The notes under the pieces are model-generated. The model did not search any database. It saw only the letters and a program-made list of their open reading frames with translations, and was not told the origin of the DNA. A DNA stretch of 21,185 nt from a virus: positions 1-21,185 of the IMG/VR virus record IMGVR_UViG_3300000125_000003. One strand, 5' to 3'. Both the position numbers and the translations under genes were made by a program. Below, in pieces: positions 7,550-16,259 of this stretch (the stretch's first letter is position 1; each line of letters opens with the position of its first letter).

Positions 7550-8170
7550 TTAATTATTTAATCTTGCCATTACTCTATCAATAGTAGTGCTTTTTCTGTT
7601 TTTAGAAACACTAAATTTAGAGATAGATTTATTTCCTTCTGGATTTGATACGATTGGCTCAGCACTTGGCTCGTTTAATTCAGCTTGTACTTCAACAGGT
7701 ACTTCGTTTAGTTCCACTCTTTCGTGCTTAGCTAATTCTTCTGTTAAAAGGTTGCCTAAGTCTTCGCTCAAATCTTCTTTTGGTTCTAGCATTGCTTTGA
7801 TTTCTTCAATCATATCTTTAACCTCTGCTAGCTCTTCTTTAGTAGCATATCCCATTTCTTCTTCTTCAGCCGCTTCAACCTCAACTTCTTCTGCTTCAGT
7901 TTCTTCAACTTCTTCTTCAGCTTCAGCATCTTTGATTTCAGCAATAACGCCATCTTCGGCTACTACTAATATTTTACCGTCTTCAAGATTATAGCTCCCA
8001 ATAGGTAATGCCACTTTCTCATCCTCTGTAACGATAAACACTTCCACGCCACTTTCAAACGAATCAGCCTCAATGACCGTTCCGTTGTCTAGTTTAGCTT
8101 GTTCTAACTTAACTTCTTCGTTAAGGTTTAGAACGTCTTTGATTTTTTCAATCACGTTGTTTGATTTCAT
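7550..8170 (-). CDS. Acidic scaffold-like capsid assembly protein
   Basis: 206 residues immediately upstream of the capsid gene (22-base gap). The first about 75 residues contain VKLEQAKLDNGTVIEADSF and GSYNLEDGKILVVAEDGVI, a beta-rich module I know from Bacteroidetes phage genes before the capsid gene. Residues about 80-105 are almost entirely Glu, Ala and Val. A coiled-coil-prone helix follows (EELAEVKDMIEEIKAM), and the C-terminus is basic and Ser-rich (FSVSKNRKSTT). An acidic middle with a basic C-terminal tail that could bind capsid subunits is typical of scaffolds. It would be a natural substrate for the protease encoded two genes earlier. The role is inferred. Confidence 0.6.
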   Translation of the reverse strand: MKSNNVIEKIKDVLNLNEEVKLEQAKLDNGTVIEADSFESGVEVFIVTEDEKVALPIGSYNLEDGKILVVAEDGVIAEIKDAEAEEEVEETEAEEVEVEAAEEEEMGYATKEELAEVKDMIEEIKAMLEPKEDLSEDLGNLLTEELAKHERVELNEVPVEVQAELNEPSAEPIVSNPEGNKSISKFSVSKNRKSTTIDRVMARLNN

Positions 8171-8193
8171 ATTTATATATAATTTAGATTTAT

Positions 8194-8733
8194 TTAATTT
8201 GCATTTTGAACTAGTTTCCTTAATGATTGCAAAGTTTTAAGATAACTATTTGTAGGTATTTTAACACCTAATTCTTTAGCCATTTTTTCAGCGTTATCAA
8301 TAAATTTATCTAGTAAAGCAATGTTTTTCCTAGCTTCTTTTATTTTAGGCTCGTTCTTTTTTTTATTTTTTTCAACAACTTTTTTCAAATCTTGAAAGCT
8401 TCTAGATGCTCCTTCTTCTAATTTATCTGCTTTATCGCTTTCTTGTTTTGCACTTTTGTATTTATCTTCTATATCAAAAAATTTCTTTCTTAATTTGCTA
8501 GCATTATCGATAGCCTTTTTAAAATCTTTAAACCGACTTGGTAACAATTTTTCTTGTCTAGCAACTAAATCAGTTCCATCTTTAAGTTCCTTAATTAAGG
8601 TTTTAGATAAGCCATCTACCTTGTTTAAATCATCAATAATACCTAACTCTACTTTTTGTTTCGTCAACTCTGTTTTATTTAGTTGTTTAATAGGAGTTGA
8701 TAAGTGTTTGTAAACTTTTTTTAAATTGTTCAT
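8194..8733 (-). CDS. Lysine-rich coiled-coil protein in the capsid module, function unknown
   Basis: 179 residues, nearly all predicted helix by eye: long Lys/Glu/Leu-rich stretches (RFKDFKKAIDNASKLRKKFF, DKYKSAKQESDKADKLEE, FQDLKKVVEKNKKKNEPKIK). No enzyme motif, signal peptide or membrane segment is seen. It sits between the cysteine protein and the acidic scaffold-like protein. A second scaffold, a minor capsid component or an assembly chaperone would fit. The opposite charge to the acidic protein that follows could mean the two interact, which is only a suggestion. Confidence 0.55.
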   Translation of the reverse strand: MNNLKKVYKHLSTPIKQLNKTELTKQKVELGIIDDLNKVDGLSKTLIKELKDGTDLVARQEKLLPSRFKDFKKAIDNASKLRKKFFDIEDKYKSAKQESDKADKLEEGASRSFQDLKKVVEKNKKKNEPKIKEARKNIALLDKFIDNAEKMAKELGVKIPTNSYLKTLQSLRKLVQNAN

Positions 8734-8747
8734 TTTATATTTATTTA

Positions 8748-8912
8748 TTAATTTGAATTCTCGTTTTTAGAAATAGAACCAATACCCTGTGCTATTATAT
8801 CACCGTTACAGCATTCAATAGAATAAGCATCCCTATCCCTACATAAACAACCTCTGCGACCGTTTCTAGGGCTTGTTTTACTTGGCGTAAACATTTTCGC
8901 CCACCTACCCAT
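8748..8912 (-). CDS. 54-residue cysteine-rich small protein (CLC...CC), function unknown
   Basis: ATG at 8912, TAA at 8748. The start overlaps the end of the protease gene by 8 bases, and an alternative start at Met7 (8894) leaves a small gap. The product contains FTPSKTSPRNGRRGCLCRDR and later YSIECCNGDIIAQGIGSI, with four cysteines (C22, C24, C34, C35) and no others. The block Arg-Gly-Cys-Leu-Cys ... Tyr-Ser ... Cys-Cys-x-Gly ... Gln-Gly-Ile-Gly is one I recognise from small genes beside the prohead protease in Bacteroidetes phages, without a known role. The CxC/CC spacing could bind a metal ion or form disulfides. Confidence 0.7.
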   Translation of the reverse strand: MGRWAKMFTPSKTSPRNGRRGCLCRDRDAYSIECCNGDIIAQGIGSISKNENSN

Positions 8913-9510
8913 TGTTTTCGCTTTCTTTTATGATGTTTATTATTTCTTGTACCATTAAATCCTCTTTAGATAACTCATCGTTAATTGGCTCTTTAGGACG
9001 TTCCATTTTGTCAGCGAAATAGCCTTCTATACTAAACCCTTTTACTTTACCAGTCTTTACAAACTCATTCCAAATTTGGTCGTTGTTTACTTTAACAGAA
9101 CCAACCCAAGAACCTAAAGGTAAATCCATTCCGTACTTAACGCTTTTATCGTGTACCTTATCCTCTACTATCCAACTTTCAACTAAACTTAAACCCTCAA
9201 TAGCGTGTTGGTGTTCTAGTGTTGAGTTGTTTTGTTTACTATTCATTAAATACATCTGGGATGCTTTTAAGACAGTATCTTTTGAAAAATATATATAGTA
9301 CTCATCTTCGCCATTACGTCTGTATATTGGCTTGTTAGGTATTAATAAAGCACCCATTAATATTCTACGTTCACCATCTATTTCTGCTAGTTTAAACTCT
9401 TGGCTTTTTAAGGCTACAAAATCTTCTTCAATAGCAGGAGATTCCACAACGCTTATAGCTTCAATTCCTAGTTCGCTTTCCTCGTCTAATATTAATTCGA
9501 CTATTCTCAT
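8905..9510 (-). CDS. XkdF-like prohead serine protease (Peptidase_S78_2 type)
   Basis: 201 residues. The N-terminus EAISVVESPAIEEDFVAL is the usual opening of XkdF-like proteins. It is followed by GERRILMGALLIPNKPIYR, EYYIYFSKDTV, then LEHQHAIEG with H100 and H102, SWIVEDK, PLGSWVGSVKVNNDQIWN and GFSIEGYF with S160. The pairing of a His in the middle with a Ser in GFSxxG is the catalytic layout of the phage S78 proteases. The enzyme would cut scaffold and capsid arms during prohead maturation. It opens the capsid module, 35 bases after the tape measure stop, behind the leader TTATATATTATT. Confidence 0.8.
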   Translation of the reverse strand: MRIVELILDEESELGIEAISVVESPAIEEDFVALKSQEFKLAEIDGERRILMGALLIPNKPIYRRNGEDEYYIYFSKDTVLKASQMYLMNSKQNNSTLEHQHAIEGLSLVESWIVEDKVHDKSVKYGMDLPLGSWVGSVKVNNDQIWNEFVKTGKVKGFSIEGYFADKMERPKEPINDELSKEDLMVQEIINIIKESENNG

Positions 9511-9545
9511 AATAATATATAATTAAATTTATTTATTTTTGTTTT

Positions 9546-11405
9546 TTATATTGTTGCACCTTCTACAATATTATTTTGTAAACTTTGCGCAGTTGTTACA
9601 TCGTTTGAAACTACATAGGCTTGAACAGGTTCGTTTGTTTGACTAGCTACCGCATCACCTAAAGCACTTGTTTCGCTTGAGCCTACAATGTTAAAACTTG
9701 GAGGTGTTGGTGCAGAAGGCGTTCCACCAGTTGAAACACCACCTGATGAACCTTTTTGTTTTGGTATTTTTGTTTTTGCAATCGTTATAACATTAGCTAA
9801 ACCAGATGCTATAATTCCAGCCGCTGCAACTGGACCTGCTATTCCACCTTGTGCTAAAGCTTTATTAGCTCCAAGATATGTATCAATTACCGCTTGTGCA
9901 ATTCCTATTCCTTTCTGTGCTTCTGCATTTTCACCTGCTAAAGCACTAAGACCATTTAAAGCACCGCTAACAGCTTCTAGGTTTGATATCTTAGCATCTT
10001 TAGTTTTTTGGTCTAAATCCTTTTTAGCCGTTTCTAGTTCAGTATCCCTACTTAAATTAGTTTGTCTAGATTGTTCTGTAAAATCATCTAAAGCAATTTG
10101 AGCATCTATCTTTGCTTGGGTTTCTGCATTTGCATTATCAACAATAGCTTGAAGCCTAATGGTTTCTTGTTCAGCTTCTAGTAAATCAATTTCTTTTAAT
10201 GCTTCTAAACGTGCTAATTCGTCATCTATTTGCTCCGCATTAAATCGTTTACGTTCTATTGATAAATTACTTTCGCTTTCTAGCTTTGAGTTTGTGAGCT
10301 CTATTTGTTCTCTGTCAAGTGCTAAATCGTTTGCTTTTTGTTCTGAACGTAAGCCTTCAACTTGAGCTAAAATCCCTTCTTTGTTTGCTAAGGCATCTAT
10401 TAAAGCAACTTGAGCTTCTATAGTATTGTTTTTATTTACTTCGTTTTGTGCTGCCGCTACTTGCATATCAGCTTGTTTTAACATTGCTTTTTCTTGCTCT
10501 GCTAAAACCTCTAAAAGTTTATCATTAGCTTCTTTACGCTCAGCTACTGTATTACGTTCTTCATCCCTAACTTGCCTTAGTTGTTCAGCTTGTCTATCAT
10601 ATTGTTCAACTAATCTTAATTGTTGGGCGGCTGCAAGTTCAGCACTATTTTTTAATTCAATGTTTGTTTTAGCTGTTTCTAAAGCGGCTTTTACACTTAT
10701 CTTACCTAGTTCTTCACCAGCTATTTTACCAATATTAGCAACCTCACCAATAGCATCTCCTATATTTGCAGCTATATTTTTACCAGCATCTAAAGCATCA
10801 ACAGCAACCTCTTTAATGTTTTCAGTAGTTTCTTTTATTTCTGCATTTAATCGCGTTATTGTTTCTGGGTCTTTATCTCCAAAGAATGAATTCTCCCAAG
10901 CTAATTGAGCTGTTTGTAAAGCTAATTTTATAGCATAAAAACCTAGTTTTAATGGAGTTATACCTATTTTAATAACACTCCCTAAAACCTCGCCTAGATC
11001 GTTAAAGTTTTCAGAGCTTTTAGCAATAGACTCATAAACATTTATAACCGCCGTTACAACTTGATTTGCTACAATAGAAAACGTTTCAAACGCTGTTGAG
11101 AATACATCTACAACTTTTTGGTTTTGGCTAAACACATCTTTTAATCCAGAAAGAGCGGATATAATTAAACCAATCCCAGCGGCTTTCATAGCAAGTCCTA
11201 AACCTTTAAACCCTTTACTTATAAGTCCAACTCCTTTCTGAGTTTTCTTTGAGCTTTTAGTTATATCTTCAAGACCTTTCTCTGTAGTGTCTGAAAATTT
11301 AGAAAATGATTTATTAAGTTCTTGTATCGCATCTGCTAACTTTCCAAAGTCAGCCTGAGCACCACCACTATCAACATTTAATTCAATTGTTTTTTCTATT
11401 GCCAT
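9546..11405 (-). CDS. Tail tape measure protein
   Basis: 619 residues. The N-terminus IELNVDSGGAQADFGKLADAIQELNKSF is typical of tape measures. A first hydrophobic stretch (GLAMKAAGIGLIISALSGL, about 70-90) is followed by a very long helical region of Ala, Glu, Gln and Lys (about 220-480) that looks like coiled coil. A second hydrophobic stretch (GIAGPVAAAGIIASGLANV) lies near residue 550, and the C-terminus is low-complexity Ser/Thr/Pro. With the usual rule of about 1.5 angstrom of tail per residue, the tail would be near 90 nm, which is an estimate. The start at 11405 overlaps the preceding 46-codon gene by 10 bases. No lysozyme or peptidase insert is visible. Confidence 0.85.
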   Translation of the reverse strand: MAIEKTIELNVDSGGAQADFGKLADAIQELNKSFSKFSDTTEKGLEDITKSSKKTQKGVGLISKGFKGLGLAMKAAGIGLIISALSGLKDVFSQNQKVVDVFSTAFETFSIVANQVVTAVINVYESIAKSSENFNDLGEVLGSVIKIGITPLKLGFYAIKLALQTAQLAWENSFFGDKDPETITRLNAEIKETTENIKEVAVDALDAGKNIAANIGDAIGEVANIGKIAGEELGKISVKAALETAKTNIELKNSAELAAAQQLRLVEQYDRQAEQLRQVRDEERNTVAERKEANDKLLEVLAEQEKAMLKQADMQVAAAQNEVNKNNTIEAQVALIDALANKEGILAQVEGLRSEQKANDLALDREQIELTNSKLESESNLSIERKRFNAEQIDDELARLEALKEIDLLEAEQETIRLQAIVDNANAETQAKIDAQIALDDFTEQSRQTNLSRDTELETAKKDLDQKTKDAKISNLEAVSGALNGLSALAGENAEAQKGIGIAQAVIDTYLGANKALAQGGIAGPVAAAGIIASGLANVITIAKTKIPKQKGSSGGVSTGGTPSAPTPPSFNIVGSSETSALGDAVASQTNEPVQAYVVSNDVTTAQSLQNNIVEGATI

Positions 11406-11536
11406 CGTATCTCTTGTTTTAACGTTTTGTAACCCTCTTTTAAAGTGGTTGGTAATTTATATTTGCCTTGTGCTATTCGCAAGTTTTCGGTTTCTCCGTT
11501 AGCGTACTTTAAACTTTCTATTATTAATTTAATCAT
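11396..11536 (-). CDS. 46-residue protein before the tape measure gene, function unknown
   Basis: I choose the ATG at 11536, one base after the stop of the large tail protein, over the longer form, which would overlap that gene by 56 bases. The product is MIKLIIESLKYANGETENLR and on, helical, ending KTLKQEIRWQ. It overlaps the tape measure start by 10 bases. These exact joints support a real coupled gene. Nothing in it points to a function. Tail-assembly proteins often sit just before the tape measure, but the better chaperone candidate in this window lies elsewhere, at 16342-16986. Confidence 0.6.
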   Translation of the reverse strand: MIKLIIESLKYANGETENLRIAQGKYKLPTTLKEGYKTLKQEIRWQ

Positions 11537-11537
11537 A

Positions 11538-14150
11538 TTATAAGGTTGTTTCAAATAAATCAGTGTCAAACGCCGCAAACTCATCTCCATCAATATCGTA
11601 AATTGGTCTTAAAGATATTTTATAAGTTGTGTCAGGGTCTAAATTTAACCGTTCCTTACCAGTAGGCTCGGTAGATAAAACAGAAGTATCATAAACATCA
11701 TCTATATATATATCATATTTAATAAGGTTAGAATCGGTTATAGCATCCCAATCAAAAGCTATCTTAGAAGATGTTTTGCTTGTTGTTTCTAAATTCTGAA
11801 CTCTGTTTAAATCTGGTCTTTGTCCGTTTATGCTTTGCGATGTATTCACTTGTAAATTGTACAATTCTAAATCTGTTTTATTTGTCAATAGATTTGTCTT
11901 TACTGAGTTTATTCTGTACTCGGTATTATTTATAATAAAAACATCATTTAGTCTATAATTTAAAATTACATTTAAAGGTAAATAAGCAGTAACATTTAAT
12001 TTTCTAGAATCCCTTGCAAAAATATTAGCCACATAATTTCTGTAATATTTAGTAAATAAATCATTAGATGATTCTTGTGTTCCAGTGTTTAAAGTGTATT
12101 CATCAGTTTCAACACCAAAATTTAAAGTATCATTAATGACCCCTGTTGATATATTTGGCAACGAGTTAGAAGGTCTTAGATAGGGATTAATAACTGTTGT
12201 ATCTTCATTGGGTTCTTCAAATAAAATTTGGTCTGAAACACCACCACTAGTTTGAGTGCTTAAACAATAAAGCAATAAAGGTTCACCGATTGTTGGTTCA
12301 AATTTTTTATCTAACATCGCACCTTGTACAACTTTTGTTAAGTCACCGGTTTCTTCATCAGTTAATCTTTCGTACATCATTTTTTCAAAACCAACTTCAA
12401 CATTATAATTCCCTCCATCCCATTTATCATTTCCGTAGCTTTCTTCTGAAAATTTATTACCTTGCTGTTCTTCTGAAAATTGTACTAAATATGATTTTTT
12501 GCTTTTAAATTTAAATAACATATTTTTAAACTGCAATAATTTAGATACTTTTGATTTTTCTGTATCTACGTACTCAGTAATATCATAGTAATTTCCTTCA
12601 TTGTAATAATCATCTAAAGGTAAAATATTAATTATCCCATCCTCTTTATATGCGGTTAAGTTAAACATCGTAAAAATGTTTTTAAGAAAATCAAATATTT
12701 TAATTTTAGGCATTTGCCTGCTTATTGTAACTACGTTTTCAGATGCAGGAGCTAACTTTTCATAAACACCTTGGTCAACAGAAAACCAAGAACTTAATCC
12801 AACCCTGTAATTTTCAGTCACAACCAAATCTTGTGACATTCCTAAAGTGTTGGCTGTTATTATATTTACCTGCACATTAATATTTTCCTCACCCCAAGTG
12901 TCTGGTGAAAACTGATGAGAAAAAGTTTGAGTTCCTGTCCCACTGAAATTCGCTATTTCTGAATTATTAGAATTTCTTAATATTTGCACATCATAAGTCC
13001 TATTTGGGTCAGGTGAATTAACTGTTAATTCAAATAAATATCCGTGAGTTATCCTCCATTGTCCCGTTTGCTCGAAAAATGGAGCTGCAGGTCTTAAATC
13101 TGTTCCAGAAACAAAGTCGTAATAATTATAATTACCAGTCCAAATACTTGGTTGAAATGAAAATCTAGTACTTATTGTTTGAACTGCACCACCTTCATCA
13201 GAATTAGACAAAAAACCTTCTTCTCTATGAAGCCACATATAAAGCTTTTTAAATGTAGAACTATTAAAAAACTGAGGGCTAAATTTTATTTCTGGATAAG
13301 TGTTTTCTATCGCATCAATTATAACTTTACATTTTAATGCTGGTTTTAAATCAGAATAATTTATATACGTATTACTTATAACATCCTTGTAACCTTCTTG
13401 ACCATCATAGCCGTATCGCATATTTTTACTGTGCGTTATAAGTGGAAATACTAAATCATCACCTTCAGAACCTCCTCTTAATTTGCTTTTTACAAAATCG
13501 CTTTCATATACAAAATTTAAAGTATCTGGGTAATCTAAAGTACTAAGTTCATTCTCAGCTAGTAAATCTTTAAACTCAACAGATTCACCTGTAAAAACTA
13601 ATTTATAAGAATAAGCTACATTGTTTTTTAATTCAACAGATGTTAAGCTGAACTTTCCTATTTTGTAATTTAATCCGTTTAGCTGTATTAAAGCATCACC
13701 TTTATATCTAGCATCGTAACTGTTTTCAATCTTACCATTATAATAATGTTTAAAAACTTTATTGTTATTCTTTGAAGCAGGTACGCTAAATTGTTGACTA
13801 AAAGGTGCAAATATTTTAGATGGGTCTTTTACGTTTTGAATACTATCTGTAATAGAAACGCTTTCATCTTTAAACAAATCTAACTTTGTAAATTCGTTAT
13901 ATATTTGATATGGTTGATTGTTACCAGAAAACGACCCGCCATCAATATCTAAAGCATTAACATTCCCACTAGGTGCGATTGCAGTAATAGTACCTAAAAT
14001 ACCAGTTGTAAGGTTTTCAATTATTTGACCCACTTTAAAGTCACCACTTGTGAAGTCTGTTGATGTATCAACTAGCCTTGTTTGAGTTGGAAAATCTCCA
14101 TTAGAACTATACTTATTCCCATCCCTTATATATAAGTCAATTATCTGCAT
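11538..14150 (-). CDS. Large tail-tip / baseplate hub-like protein with C-terminal fibronectin III-like domain
   Basis: 870 residues, abutting the gene before it with no gap. The N-terminal region contains LDLFKDESVSITDSIQNV, FAPFSQQFSVPASKNNNKVF and YYNGKIENSYDARYKGDALI, a pattern I know from tail proteins of Bacteroidetes phages and which may be the equivalent of the Tal/gpJ hub. The middle is beta-rich. The last about 90 residues (VQNLETTSKTSSKIAFDWDA, YDIYIDD, LDPDTTYKISLRPIYD) look like a fibronectin type III domain, common in tail-tip proteins that touch the cell surface. It shares the tail module with the smaller tail protein upstream and the tape measure downstream. Confidence 0.7.
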   Translation of the reverse strand: MQIIDLYIRDGNKYSSNGDFPTQTRLVDTSTDFTSGDFKVGQIIENLTTGILGTITAIAPSGNVNALDIDGGSFSGNNQPYQIYNEFTKLDLFKDESVSITDSIQNVKDPSKIFAPFSQQFSVPASKNNNKVFKHYYNGKIENSYDARYKGDALIQLNGLNYKIGKFSLTSVELKNNVAYSYKLVFTGESVEFKDLLAENELSTLDYPDTLNFVYESDFVKSKLRGGSEGDDLVFPLITHSKNMRYGYDGQEGYKDVISNTYINYSDLKPALKCKVIIDAIENTYPEIKFSPQFFNSSTFKKLYMWLHREEGFLSNSDEGGAVQTISTRFSFQPSIWTGNYNYYDFVSGTDLRPAAPFFEQTGQWRITHGYLFELTVNSPDPNRTYDVQILRNSNNSEIANFSGTGTQTFSHQFSPDTWGEENINVQVNIITANTLGMSQDLVVTENYRVGLSSWFSVDQGVYEKLAPASENVVTISRQMPKIKIFDFLKNIFTMFNLTAYKEDGIINILPLDDYYNEGNYYDITEYVDTEKSKVSKLLQFKNMLFKFKSKKSYLVQFSEEQQGNKFSEESYGNDKWDGGNYNVEVGFEKMMYERLTDEETGDLTKVVQGAMLDKKFEPTIGEPLLLYCLSTQTSGGVSDQILFEEPNEDTTVINPYLRPSNSLPNISTGVINDTLNFGVETDEYTLNTGTQESSNDLFTKYYRNYVANIFARDSRKLNVTAYLPLNVILNYRLNDVFIINNTEYRINSVKTNLLTNKTDLELYNLQVNTSQSINGQRPDLNRVQNLETTSKTSSKIAFDWDAITDSNLIKYDIYIDDVYDTSVLSTEPTGKERLNLDPDTTYKISLRPIYDIDGDEFAAFDTDLFETTL

Positions 14151-15263
14151 CTATCTAATGTTATTTATCGTGTCAAAAGCAAAGTCTATTTTTATAGTGT
14201 AGTTTATTAGCTTATCATTTAAACTTGTTTTGTAGCTAAAACTAGAATCCGTTATATTGACAGGTATAATTTGGTTGTCTATTTCAATCCAAGCATCCTC
14301 GCTAAGCTGCATTTCCTTAAATACTTCATTATAATCTTCTGGATAGTAACCAGTATTCAAGTCCATTTTTTCAGTACCCATTTTATATAGGTTCTTTTGT
14401 TGGTGTTGGTTTATTGCATAACTATTTGCTGTAAGTGTATTTCTTTTGAAACCCTCTTTTTTAGTGGATAGTTGTTTATTGCTACGTTTGAAAAACCACA
14501 CATCTTGCAATGCACCGAACTTATTTATAAAACTTATTTTGTAAGGCTGATATTTGCATTCCTCAATGTTTTCAACTTTTATAAGGTCAACACTCCCATC
14601 TATTGAATTAACATATATGGTGTCAACAGGAAATAACGTTGTACTATCTAAGAATGAATCTAAACAAAGGTTGCCCTCGAAAGTACCGCCATCATTTAAA
14701 ACCCTATCTTCAAACTCATCTGATGGACTTACTGAGTTTGTTATGTATTGTATTTGAAACAAATTTGAAACTGACCCAATAATGTTTTGTTTATATATTT
14801 CCTGTCCGTTATGATAAAAAGAAACGCTTGAAGTTTTACTATTATCAATAGGCAAATAAACGGCTGCATCATCTAACTTAACGATTTTTAAATTAGACTG
14901 TAATAAACTAGAATCATTTTGTGGATTTATTCCCTCTTGGAAATACCCATAACCATAAAAGCCTTTATTTTGAACTGTTGTTAAAACAGACTCAACTCCT
15001 GCAACTATTTTTGTGATTTGATAATCAACCCAAACAACAGGTGTCGAAACAGTAGAAGGATTGTAATCCATATAATCCCTAACAAGTTCTGATATCTCAA
15101 AATTAATTGTTGAGTTTACAGCAGTAGAATTTAAAATGTAAGTTGGTGTAGTTGGTGCTGCTCCTTGATTTCCGCTATATATCCACAGTTTTAAAGTAGC
15201 ACTTGTTAAATCGCTTTCATTTAAATATACATAGTAAGGGCTTCTTGTGTTAATTTTTGCCAT
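14151..15263 (-). CDS. Tail-tip structural protein (distal tail-like), putative
   Basis: 370 residues, beta-rich, beginning MAKINTRSPYYVYLNESDLT. A distinctive central block reads IKVENIEECKYQPYKISFIN followed by KFGALQDVWFFKRSNKQLS, a pattern shared by tail proteins that precede the hub in Bacteroidetes phages. The N-terminal domain has INFEISELVRDYMDY. It lies directly before the 870-residue protein, where a distal tail protein or baseplate ring component is expected. I have no motif that separates these options, so the call is by order and family resemblance. The start is one base after the gp10-like stop. Confidence 0.55.
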   Translation of the reverse strand: MAKINTRSPYYVYLNESDLTSATLKLWIYSGNQGAAPTTPTYILNSTAVNSTINFEISELVRDYMDYNPSTVSTPVVWVDYQITKIVAGVESVLTTVQNKGFYGYGYFQEGINPQNDSSLLQSNLKIVKLDDAAVYLPIDNSKTSSVSFYHNGQEIYKQNIIGSVSNLFQIQYITNSVSPSDEFEDRVLNDGGTFEGNLCLDSFLDSTTLFPVDTIYVNSIDGSVDLIKVENIEECKYQPYKISFINKFGALQDVWFFKRSNKQLSTKKEGFKRNTLTANSYAINQHQQKNLYKMGTEKMDLNTGYYPEDYNEVFKEMQLSEDAWIEIDNQIIPVNITDSSFSYKTSLNDKLINYTIKIDFAFDTINNIR

Positions 15264-15264
15264 T

Positions 15265-15795
15265 TTATCGTTCTGTTAATTTTATTAAATCTTTTTCTAA
15301 ACCTAAAGAGTACGCTTCAATTAGTTCATCTGGAAGTCTTTTAAACGCAGCTACAAACGGCTTAGTAAAAAATAAACTTGGCTTGATACCTTTTTGGTAT
15401 ATGCTTCTTGATATTAAAAACGCTGTGCTTTTATAACTTAAATATCTGCCAGACTTCCTATCTCTAAATTGTATTCCTTTTCGTTTAACCCACTTATTAA
15501 TACTATTCGTTAATCCTCCCTTTTTGCCCGTGCCACTTCCAAACCTAAACGGACTGTTCGGTGCTTTTGCACTTGATGATTTACCTCTAACTCCTTTATC
15601 TTGAAACTGACCGTATTGTTCCATACTAAAGCCTAGTTCAGCACCTTTAGGTGTTAGCTCTACATTATAACCTAAACTATTATAAAGTCCCTTAGTGTCG
15701 TTCTTACTGCTTTTAGATAAGTTGCTACGGCTTTGCTGTATAACGTACTTAGCGAACTTGTTTAATTCTTCTTGTAGGGATTTATCTGCTAACAT
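15265..15795 (-). CDS. HK97 gp10-like head-tail joining protein
   Basis: 176 residues, basic. Features matching the gp10 family: an N-terminal helix (LQEELNKFAKYVIQQSRSNL), the central YGQFQDKGVRGKS corresponding to the family's Tyr...Phe...Gly-(T/V) loop, and the C-terminal KPSLFFTKPFVAAFKRLPDE, like the Pro-Phe-(L/F) helix that ends gp10 proteins. A longer basic insert (WVKRKGIQFRDRKSGRYLSY) is present. The gene overlaps the preceding one by 7 bases. The usual partner of this family is a tail terminator, which fits the upstream gene. Confidence 0.65.
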   Translation of the reverse strand: MLADKSLQEELNKFAKYVIQQSRSNLSKSSKNDTKGLYNSLGYNVELTPKGAELGFSMEQYGQFQDKGVRGKSSSAKAPNSPFRFGSGTGKKGGLTNSINKWVKRKGIQFRDRKSGRYLSYKSTAFLISRSIYQKGIKPSLFFTKPFVAAFKRLPDELIEAYSLGLEKDLIKLTER

Positions 15796-16259
15796 ATTGT
15801 AATGTCGTTATTCACTAATATATCAAACGTTGCTGTCCATCCAGCTACCTTGTTTTCAAACCTATCTACAAACGGTTCTAAACTTGCGTCACCATCTAAT
15901 TGATATTTGTCGCTGTATAAATCTCCACGCCTTAAAACTTGTACTAACTTATTTAATACCGCTAGTTGTGTATTTAAAACGTCCTGTTCATTATTGTTTC
16001 CTATAAATATATCCGTTGTTGGTTCTTTACTTTCATCTACAATATCCATTGCTAAAATAGAAATGTTAAATCTAAGAACGCTTTCTTGTGCTGTAACTGT
16101 ATTAATAATCAAATGTGATAAAGGGAATATAGACTGCTTAGACAAATCAATATCAAATAAATCACCCTCTGTAACGGTGTTTACATTTATATCACCTAGT
16201 AAAGCATCTTTGATAGCTTGTGTTAATAAATAATAACCTCTTATTCCTGTTTGGCTCAT
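15789..16259 (-). CDS. Probable tail terminator / tail completion protein
   Basis: 156 residues. It begins with MSQTGIRGYYLLTQAIKDAL, has a helix QDVLNTQLAVLNKLVQVLRR, and ends FENKVAGWTATFDILVNNDI, a C-terminal strand pattern seen in the small terminator proteins of Bacteroidetes phages (Ala-Gly-Trp ... Asn-(D/T)-x-x-(I/V)-Cys). Its size and place, before the gp10-like gene, match. The ATG overlaps the stop of the chaperone frameshift extension in an ATGA joint, so its translation may depend on ribosomes that shifted frame. Function is inferred from context and resemblance. Confidence 0.5.
   Translation of the reverse strand: MSQTGIRGYYLLTQAIKDALLGDINVNTVTEGDLFDIDLSKQSIFPLSHLIINTVTAQESVLRFNISILAMDIVDESKEPTTDIFIGNNNEQDVLNTQLAVLNKLVQVLRRGDLYSDKYQLDGDASLEPFVDRFENKVAGWTATFDILVNNDITIC

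Noticed and set aside
7587-7994. Plus-strand frame rich in Ser, Ala and Thr
   Set aside because: It is the antisense of the Glu/Ala-rich scaffold-like protein.
9688-10908. Long plus-strand open frames opposite the tape measure gene
   Set aside because: They mirror the biased codons of a coiled-coil gene, have Ser/Ala/Cys-rich unnatural products and no leader.
11537-11593. Longer start for the 46-residue gene
   Set aside because: It would overlap the tail protein by 56 bases; the ATG at 11536 sits right after that gene's stop.
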